Source of the DNA: Candidatus Liberimonas magnetica
Lineage (GTDB): Bacteria; Elusimicrobiota; Endomicrobiia; Endomicrobiales; JAFGIL01
DNA length: 64,000 nucleotides
NCBI GenBank assembly: GCA_020523885.1
Contig: JAJAPY010000006.1
Span: 62,001 to 126,000 of the forward strand
Direction of reading: 5' to 3'
The number at the start of each line of letters is the position of its first letter. Within the stretch, counting starts at the first letter, position 1. The translations under genes were made by a program, and so were the position numbers. Under the pieces are notes generated by a model, which saw only the letters and a program-made list of their open reading frames with translations, was not told the origin of the DNA and searched no databases. Positions 58,824 through 64,000 of the stretch are shown in pieces.

Positions 58824-59738
58824 ATGAAAAAGGTATTAGCGGTCATGGTAAGCTTGGTCATCTTAGCAGGTCAAAGCTCGGTATTTGCAGCAGGTTCAAA
58901 CGCAGGCAAATCAACAGCGCAGTTTTTGCAGCTTGGTGTAGGAGCGCGCGCTGAAGGTATGGGCGAGGCATACACAGCCTCGGCTGTCGGCGCTGATGCG
59001 GTGTACTGGAACCCGGCAGGGATCGCGGGCATTGAAAAAAACGAGGCATCTTTTACCCAGGCCATGTGGATACAGGATATCTCATACCAGGCTGCTGTTG
59101 GAGCCTTTCCCACCAAGCATGGCGCCTTCGCGATAGGGCTTAAGTACCTTTCCTACGGAAGCATAAAGAAAACTGACGACACGGGCCTTGAGACCGGCGA
59201 TTTTTCGCCTAATGACTTGATGGCTGGCGTGTCTTACGGCAGAGAATTCGGAAAGTTAAAAGCAGGCATAACCGTAAAATATATATCTTCAAAGATAACG
59301 AATACAGCCACAGCAGTGGCAGGCGATATCGGTTTCAAATACCCGTTCATGGATGACAAACTTATCATAGGGCTTGCAGGCATGAACATGGGCACCAAGA
59401 TGAAGTTCGTTAACGAGGAAGACCCTCTTCCCTCAACTGGTAAATTCGGCGTAAGCTACATGCCCGGAGGTCTGTGGCTCATCGCTCTTGACGCAAACAT
59501 GCCAAACGACGATGACGCCTACGCAAATGCCGGAATAGAGAAGAAATTCCAGCTGGGTGATATCTCGCGCCTTGCCCTGCGCGCAGGCTACAACACCCGG
59601 ACCAAGGACATAACCGGTACACAGGGCGTTACCGCCGGAGTAGGTTTCGGCTATAAACAGCTCGATCTTGACGTCGCCTTCGCTCCTTACGGTGACCTGG
59701 GCAATATAACTCTTGTCAGCCTGGGCGTTAAGTTCTAG
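58824..59738 (+). CDS. PorV/PorQ-family outer membrane protein
   Basis: A 304-residue beta-barrel with signal peptide (to about residue 22). The family start is clear: STAQFLQLGVGARAEGMGEAY (here given as LGVGARAEGMGEAY), then AVYWNPAGIAGI, and it ends in a terminal Phe. PorV shuttles type IX substrates with C-terminal sorting domains to the surface. It lies 176 bases after the multicopper oxidase, whose C-terminus is of that kind, so the two probably work together. No other type IX component is visible in the window. Confidence 0.88.
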   Translation: MKKVLAVMVSLVILAGQSSVFAAGSNAGKSTAQFLQLGVGARAEGMGEAYTASAVGADAVYWNPAGIAGIEKNEASFTQAMWIQDISYQAAVGAFPTKHGAFAIGLKYLSYGSIKKTDDTGLETGDFSPNDLMAGVSYGREFGKLKAGITVKYISSKITNTATAVAGDIGFKYPFMDDKLIIGLAGMNMGTKMKFVNEEDPLPSTGKFGVSYMPGGLWLIALDANMPNDDDAYANAGIEKKFQLGDISRLALRAGYNTRTKDITGTQGVTAGVGFGYKQLDLDVAFAPYGDLGNITLVSLGVKF

Positions 59739-59800
59739 TTTTTATTAAATTAAGTTTTTTCAAGATTCGAGATTGGTTATTCGAAGTTGACTCATTAGAT

Positions 59801-59842
59801 TTTGCAGTTTTTTTCGGATTTCGAGATTGAAGATTTGAAATT
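59801..59842 (+). repeat. 42-bp intergenic repeat, copy 3
   Basis: TTTGCAGTTTTTTTCGGA followed by TTTCGAGATTGAAG and ATTTGAAATT, just upstream of the ribosome site of the YtxH gene. A second partial copy (TTCAAGATTCGAGATTGG) lies at about 59759-59776. Confidence 0.55.
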
Positions 59843-59863
59843 AATTAAAGAAAGGGAGGTTTT

Positions 59864-60160
59864 ATGTCAGACAGAAATTTAGCAGGTGTTGCCTTAGCGT
59901 TCATTTTTGGAGCATTAGCTGGAGCTGCTGCAGGTGTGCTGTTCGCGCCAGCAGCCGGCAAAGAAACAAGAAAAAAGATAAAGGATTTTGCTGTAGACGG
60001 TGAAGAAAGGTTTGAGCACATGGGTGCGGAAGCAAAGCAAAAAGCCATTAACCTCATAATTGAAGGCAAGGAAAGGTTAAGCAGTCAAAAAGACCGCCTG
60101 GAAGCCGCCTTTGAAGCAGGGAAAAAAGCTTACGAAAAGAAACAGCAAGTCCAGGCTTAG
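59864..60160 (+). CDS. YtxH-domain small membrane protein
   Basis: A 98-residue protein with one N-terminal membrane span of small residues (ALAFIFGALAGAAAGVLFAP) directly followed by AGKETRKKIKD, the YtxH signature, and a long amphipathic helix. YtxH-like proteins are envelope stress proteins of unclear function. GGGAGG precedes the ATG at 59864, and a strong terminator lies 31 bases after the stop. It may share the transcription unit with the PorV-like gene. Confidence 0.85.
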   Translation: MSDRNLAGVALAFIFGALAGAAAGVLFAPAAGKETRKKIKDFAVDGEERFEHMGAEAKQKAINLIIEGKERLSSQKDRLEAAFEAGKKAYEKKQQVQA

Positions 60161-60190
60161 TTTTGTTACCGGCTTTATCAATATAACAAT

Positions 60191-60227
60191 AAAAAAGTGT
60201 CCCGCCGTGAACCGGGGCACTTTTTTT
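60191..60227 (+). terminator. Intrinsic terminator after the YtxH gene
   Basis: A-tract, then GTGTCCCG paired with CGGGGCAC (one G-U pair) around a short loop, followed by seven T residues (60221-60227). Confidence 0.88.
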
Positions 60228-60308
60228 AATCGGGGGACATCCATGAAAAATCGGGCAATTTATGCCAAAGATTATTTTTGCGGTAGAAAAAGGATTTTTC
60301 AGTGAACC

Positions 60309-60944
60309 CTACATGAGGTTATATGTGATGGGCATGACGAACTCTGCGCGGACCGGCGGTTTGGGGTAGGGTGAGCAGGACTTTATGGCATTTACTCCAT
60401 TGCGGTCCAATATATCGAAACCTGAACTTGAAACTATTTTAATGTTAGTAACCGTTCCGTCTTCTTCCACAACAAAAGAAATAGTTACCTGTCCGCTCCA
60501 GCCCATCTTTCTTGCAATCTGAGGATAGGTCATTTTTCGGTGGATCATATCCCTGATATAAGTAAATTGCTCCTTCAAATAATGAGTGCGGGCTTGTTCG
60601 CGCACAACTCCGGAATCATCAGCCTGCGTAGTTGCCGCCTGCGGTTCTGCACCTTCTGTTTTCGGGTCATTTGTTGGCACCTGTCCTTCAGACGGCTGAG
60701 TATTTTTAGCTTCTGTCCGTTCCGGCAGAGGTTTGGGCGAAAGGGATTTAAGGCTCGGAGAAGCTGGTTGTCTCTGTTTTATAGCATCACTAATCCGGGG
60801 CGTTATTTGCTCATTTAAGATATTTAGATCCGTAACGGTTAATTTCCTGCCCATTTCGGATTCCATGAATATAACAAAAAACATCAGCCCGAAAAAAGCA
60901 TGAATAACTATGGAAAATTGAAAAGCCTTTACCTGTTCGTTCAC
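60309..60944 (-). CDS. tonB: TonB energy-transducing protein
   Basis: A 211-residue TonB: N-terminal membrane anchor (residues about 9-27, IVIHAFFGLMFFVIF), a Pro-rich periplasmic spacer (SLKSLSPKPLPERTEAK) and the C-terminal domain with YPQIARKMGWSGQVTISFVVEEDG (here YPQIARKMGWSG) and SSSGFDILDRNGVNAIKSC. It passes proton-motive energy from ExbB/ExbD to TonB-dependent receptors; the receptor at 62037 is a likely client. Overlaps exbD by 4 bases. Confidence 0.92.
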   Translation of the reverse strand: MNEQVKAFQFSIVIHAFFGLMFFVIFMESEMGRKLTVTDLNILNEQITPRISDAIKQRQPASPSLKSLSPKPLPERTEAKNTQPSEGQVPTNDPKTEGAEPQAATTQADDSGVVREQARTHYLKEQFTYIRDMIHRKMTYPQIARKMGWSGQVTISFVVEEDGTVTNIKIVSSSGFDILDRNGVNAIKSCSPYPKPPVRAEFVMPITYNLM

Positions 60945-61321
60945 GTTTTTTTCTCCGTTTGCAAAGCTATATTGCTGAACCCGTGGGTTTTAAGGGTATC
61001 CATAACATCTACAAATATCTGTAAAGGGATATCACGGTCAGCCCTGATAAGCAGAGGTGCTTTACGCTCTAACTTGCAGAGCCCGTTGCATAAATCTTCA
61101 ACATATACCGGACGCGTGTTAACATACAGATTGCCCTGTTTGTCTATTTCGATGATATGTGTCTTTAAAAGTTCCGTCTTATTGATAGTAGCTTTCGGCA
61201 AAGCAAGCGGGATAGAGCCGCTTGCTATGAACGTCGAAGTCGTAAGCACAATAGTTAAAAGCACAAGCATTATGTCTATAAAAGGAATAACGTTTATTAC
61301 GTCAAACTCTTTCTCATCCAT
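60941..61321 (-). CDS. exbD: ExbD biopolymer transport protein
   Basis: A 126-residue bitopic protein. One N-terminal span ([22 protein letters not shown]) contains the essential Asp of ExbD/TolR ([10 protein letters not shown]), followed by the periplasmic domain with [16 protein letters not shown] and [11 protein letters not shown]. It forms the proton channel with ExbB. Overlaps exbB by 8 bases and tonB by 4, so the three are translated together. Confidence 0.92.
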   Translation of the reverse strand: MDEKEFDVINVIPFIDIMLVLLTIVLTTSTFIASGSIPLALPKATINKTELLKTHIIEIDKQGNLYVNTRPVYVEDLCNGLCKLERKAPLLIRADRDIPLQIFVDVMDTLKTHGFSNIALQTEKKT

Positions 61322-61736
61322 TTGCTATATCCCATTCCATAAGTATCTCTTTTGCCTTTCTTACAAGAAAATTATAAAGAGTTATGGCAGGAATCGCGAC
61401 TAACAGGCCCACAGCCGTTGTCTTTAAGGCAAGCGCAAGACCTATCATTATTTTCGATGTATCCATAAAACCTTCAAGGCCCATTGTATAGAAAGTCAGC
61501 ATTATCCCGAGCACAGTGCCCAATAGGCCTATATAAGGGGCGTTGCTTCCTATAGTGGCTATTAAATGAAGTTTTTTTGTCAGATGAAGCTCAAGCCTGC
61601 GCTTATCCTTAAAATCAGCCGGCGATATCTTCCTATAAAGACGATGCCGCTCAAACGCAACAGCAACAGCCACTATGCTCATAAAAACTAATAACCCGAT
61701 AACGCCGTATTCAATAGAAATCTTTAACCATTCCAT
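61314..61736 (-). CDS. exbB: ExbB proton channel protein
   Basis: A 140-residue MotA/TolQ/ExbB-family protein with three membrane spans, at the short end of the family. The conserved tail of the second half is visible: [18 protein letters not shown], then [20 protein letters not shown]. First gene of exbB-exbD-tonB, with the shared-motif promoter J about 60-120 bases upstream. Confidence 0.92.
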   Translation of the reverse strand: MEWLKISIEYGVIGLLVFMSIVAVAVAFERHRLYRKISPADFKDKRRLELHLTKKLHLIATIGSNAPYIGLLGTVLGIMLTFYTMGLEGFMDTSKIMIGLALALKTTAVGLLVAIPAITLYNFLVRKAKEILMEWDIANG

Positions 61737-61799
61737 GATATCACTCCTGTGTTAAGATAATTTTAGGCCGCTAAAAATAGTTTTTTTGAGTACTATAAT

Positions 61800-61860
61800 A
61801 GTTTACAAAAACTCTCCTGGTTTTGTAATCGGCGGTTTCTACAAAATCCTAACTTTTCTC
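61800..61860 (-). promoter_or_regulatory. Shared-motif promoter J (exbB-exbD-tonB), divergent member
   Basis: GAGAAAAGTTAG at 61860-61849, 9 bases, GAA at 61839-61837, CGATTA, -35 TTACAA (61828-61823), 17 bases, -10 TAAACT (61805-61800). The upstream half has two changes from consensus but all spacings are kept. Confidence 0.52.
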
Positions 61861-61945
61861 TACCAAAGGCACCACACTACAAAAATTAATTCAGGGGACA
61901 AATAATTCAGGGGACACTAATTCAGGGTACTTTAGAAATAATTCA

Positions 61946-62021
61946 GGGGACACAATACTTAATTACAACGTTTTGTGTACCGTATTTTTCTTAAACCAAA
62001 GCAATTAAGTATTGTGTCCCC
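61946..62021. mobile_element. Inverted-repeat element (GGGGACACAATACTTAATT), copy 2
   Basis: Perfect 19-bp arms at 61946-61964 and 62003-62021 around a 38-base centre without a gene. To its left, AATTCAGGGGACA-like fragments repeat three times (about 61890-61935), as if older copies had decayed. The arms are identical to those at 52261-52314. Confidence 0.65.
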
Positions 62022-62036
62022 CGATTATCCCGATTA

Positions 62037-64000
62037 TCAAATCCTGTAAGATACTGTTATGTAGAAGTTTCTGCCGTTCTCGGGCACTTTTATGCCTGTC
62101 GAGTATATGTTTCTTGTATATGAAAGATAGGAGAAGTAGTATTTATCGAACAAGTTATTTACTCCCACATAGACTGACAGATCTTTATAGGCGCAACCGG
62201 CTTTGATATCCGTGGTCTCGTATCCGTCTGTGCTCTGTTCCTGAAGCACAGAGTCTACCTCGGTCTGCCGGGCTGCCATGTTCTGGTCAGCTTCTAAAAA
62301 ACAAGAGCCGTTGTCATACCTCAACGCCAGGGTCCCTTTAAGCGGGGGGATCTCGGAAAGAGGGCGGCCGCCGGTCTTGTTGTAACCCCGGGTATATGAA
62401 AAACCACCTTTTAAGAAAAGATCTAACGGCAAAGACCATTGCGACCCTAACTCTCCTCCCCACATGTAAGCTTCTATATTTTCGTAAGTCATTAGTTTCT
62501 GCGCAGGGGTAAGCTGCACTGAGGTAACATTAATGAAGTCGGTTAAGGAACTGTAGAACATCGTTGCGTTAATATAAAACCTGCCAAGCGCATACTTGGC
62601 GCCGAGGTCTGCTTCGTTGTTTGAGACGGGCCTCAGATCCGGATTGCCTTTCCACGGCTGCTGGCCCGGCATCATGCCCACAAGCGGCCGGTCCATAAAA
62701 AGCTCTTCCGGGTCAGGCGTTCTGTTGCCTTTTGCGACACCAGCAAAAATCTCTATCTCTTTTGAAGGTTTACATGTCAGCTGTAAATTGCCTCCTACAG
62801 TGCTGAAATTGGCAGGTGAAGGCAAGGCTGAAGCGGTGTGTGATTGGGTAGGGTTTGCCCGGGCGCTGTCCGCCCGCACTCCACCTTCAAAATTTATCTT
62901 TTCAGAGACAGGGACGGTGTAAACCGCAAAAATCCCTGAGTTATCTATGCTAACATCCGGTATCGGCTTTGCATCCCATTTTCTGTTGTAGTAATCAATC
63001 CCGCTTTTTAAAACTCCGGTTCCCATATTAAAGGAAGCATTGGCCTTCCCACCGTAGACCTGGGTTTTGGAAAGCCCTGACATAGCCATCGTAAAGGCTC
63101 GCAAACTATTATCCATCAGGTGGTCAACCTTGTCCCAGTAACCCTGAAATTTTATGTCTTCTAAAAAGGAAGAAAGCTTTTTTATTTCGTAGGCCCAGTT
63201 TACCTGGGTCGCGCGGTCATAGGTCGAGTCCATGGTAAGGCCGGGATAAAGGACGTGCTCTGTGTTCTGATACGAATAACTGATGTCAGTGTGTGAATTC
63301 GCAGTGGGATTGGCTCCAACCTTTGCCCAGCTGGTATTGGCTTCATAGGCCTTAGAATTTATAGTATCAGTGCGATAGCGGTTTGTGTTCGCAGGCCCAT
63401 AGAGGTCTGTTATAGTTTTTCCGTCTCCTGACACAGGCGGTTCTGAAGATTTGTAAGCATAGCCGGCCAGAGCGTCAAATTTTTCAGTTCCGTATGAAAC
63501 GACAGCTGAGTCATTTATGCTGTTATATGAACCGTGAGTCAGGTTCAAGTCAGCGCCAAGCCCCTGCCTGGGTTTTTTTGTAACTATATCTATCATACCC
63601 GCAAGGCTGCCTGGATTTGTCAGGTCATATGGCCCCTTAATGATTTTTATCTGTTCAATTTCCGCAAAGTCAAAATGAAATGCTGGCGTGTCCATCCTGT
63701 TCGGGCAGGCTCCATGAAGCCGCGCCCCGTCAGACAGGACATTTATGTTATCTCTTTGAAAACCGCGCAGCACAACATCATTGGCTATGGGACATTTGCG
63801 CACGATATTGATGCCTTCCACCTGTCTTAATGCCTCGCCCACATCACGCGCAGGGCTTTCCCTTACCTCTCGCATGTTCAGGCTCTCCTGGTTAAGAGCT
63901 TCTTTCTGGCCGCGAATAACTATCTCATCAAGCAGAAGATTTTCCGCATAAACCGGAATACTGGAACAAAGAAAAAACAATACCGCTGCTGCTGCATTTA
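62037..64000 (-). CDS. TonB-dependent outer membrane receptor (5' end beyond window)
   Basis: At least 654 residues; the frame stays open to base 64000, and the residues upstream of a TTG at 63980 (AAAAVLFFLCSSIPVYAEN) continue a signal peptide, so the true start lies outside. The plug domain is clear (RDVGEALRQVEGINIV, then VVLRGFQRDNINVLSDGARLHGACPNRMD, given here in parts: LSDGARLHGACPN, GSLAGMIDIVTKKP), followed by a beta-barrel ending in YITVSYRI. It imports a ligand (siderophore, metal complex or vitamin) using the TonB system upstream at 60.3-61.7 kb. The short ACPNRMD loop is typical of copper/OprC-like receptors, so a metal ligand is possible. Confidence 0.88.
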   Translation of the reverse strand, partial: NAAAAVLFFLCSSIPVYAENLLLDEIVIRGQKEALNQESLNMREVRESPARDVGEALRQVEGINIVRKCPIANDVVLRGFQRDNINVLSDGARLHGACPNRMDTPAFHFDFAEIEQIKIIKGPYDLTNPGSLAGMIDIVTKKPRQGLGADLNLTHGSYNSINDSAVVSYGTEKFDALAGYAYKSSEPPVSGDGKTITDLYGPANTNRYRTDTINSKAYEANTSWAKVGANPTANSHTDISYSYQNTEHVLYPGLTMDSTYDRATQVNWAYEIKKLSSFLEDIKFQGYWDKVDHLMDNSLRAFTMAMSGLSKTQVYGGKANASFNMGTGVLKSGIDYYNRKWDAKPIPDVSIDNSGIFAVYTVPVSEKINFEGGVRADSARANPTQSHTASALPSPANFSTVGGNLQLTCKPSKEIEIFAGVAKGNRTPDPEELFMDRPLVGMMPGQQPWKGNPDLRPVSNNEADLGAKYALGRFYINATMFYSSLTDFINVTSVQLTPAQKLMTYENIEAYMWGGELGSQWSLPLDLFLKGGFSYTRGYNKTGGRPLSEIPPLKGTLALRYDNGSCFLEADQNMAARQTEVDSVLQEQSTDGYETTDIKAGCAYKDLSVYVGVNNLFDKYYFSYLSYTRNIYSTGIKVPENGRNFYITVSYRI

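Noticed and set aside
60243-60305. Short frame MKNRAIYAKDYFCGRKRIFQ after the YtxH terminator
   Set aside because: Twenty residues with no ribosome site, placed between convergent genes.
63980-64000. TTG start for the TonB receptor at 63980
   Set aside because: It would cut the signal peptide and leave no charged N-terminus; the frame stays open past the window end, so the gene is partial.

Overview
The window looks like chromosomal DNA of an uncultivated Gram-negative (diderm) bacterium with moderate GC and heavy ATA (Ile) and AGG/AGA (Arg) codon use. A secretin-based type II secretion system, TonB/ExbBD, two TolC-type proteins, a PorV-like barrel and a C-terminal domain with a YPNPF signature together recall deep-branching candidate phyla (Elusimicrobiota or Firestonebacteria-like lineages). 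The phylum cannot be fixed from this sequence alone. No rRNA, tRNA, CRISPR array or prophage was seen.

Layout. 1-0.7 kb: start of a metal-efflux type outer membrane protein and a small exported Cys/His protein. 0.8-9.3 kb (minus strand): a redox and oxygen-defence island with a secreted superoxide dismutase-hemerythrin fusion, thioredoxin reductase, glutaredoxin, ferritin-like protein, superoxide reductase, dienelactone hydrolase, and an operon of two tiny proteins around a response regulator. 9.5-12.1 kb (plus): radical SAM enzyme coupled to a type III polyketide synthase. 12.2-19.5 kb (minus): rubredoxin/DUF4912/response regulator, an AraC-type response regulator with a MEDS-PAS kinase and a receiver, then MsrAB, DUF1499 and VOC genes. 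19.7-35.7 kb (plus): diguanylate cyclase, TolC, RND pump and an eleven-gene type II secretion cluster (gspC,D,F,G,H,I,J,K,L,M,E). 35.8-42.1 kb (minus): a decayed toxin-antitoxin pair and a second sensor-kinase operon carrying an inserted DUF559 cassette. 42.2-52.2 kb (minus): two CcdA/TlpA thiol-relay pairs surrounding an ApbE, Gx-EcfT fusion, NusG-II, DUF3570 and DUF4266 set that resembles the flavin-based extracellular electron transfer locus of Listeria, plus a repetitive DUF2271 lipoprotein. 52.3-60.2 kb: a sensor truncated after its PAS domain, a giant tandem multicopper oxidase, its PorV-like neighbour and YtxH. 60.3-64 kb (minus): TonB, ExbD, ExbB and a TonB-dependent receptor cut by the window end.

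The most striking signal is not a gene. Twelve promoters on both strands share one architecture: a 21-bp direct repeat (upstream half GAAWAAAGTCAG, downstream half GAA) placed at a fixed distance from a -35 hexamer, always with a 17-bp spacer to a TATAAT-like -10. They head most regulator, redox, sensor and exported-protein operons of the window, so these genes probably form one regulon. The geometry is that of AraC-type activators, and the window encodes an AraC-type response regulator whose own operon carries the site.

Together the genes suggest a cell that handles oxygen stress and extracellular redox chemistry, exports large redox proteins, and tunes this through many two-component proteins.
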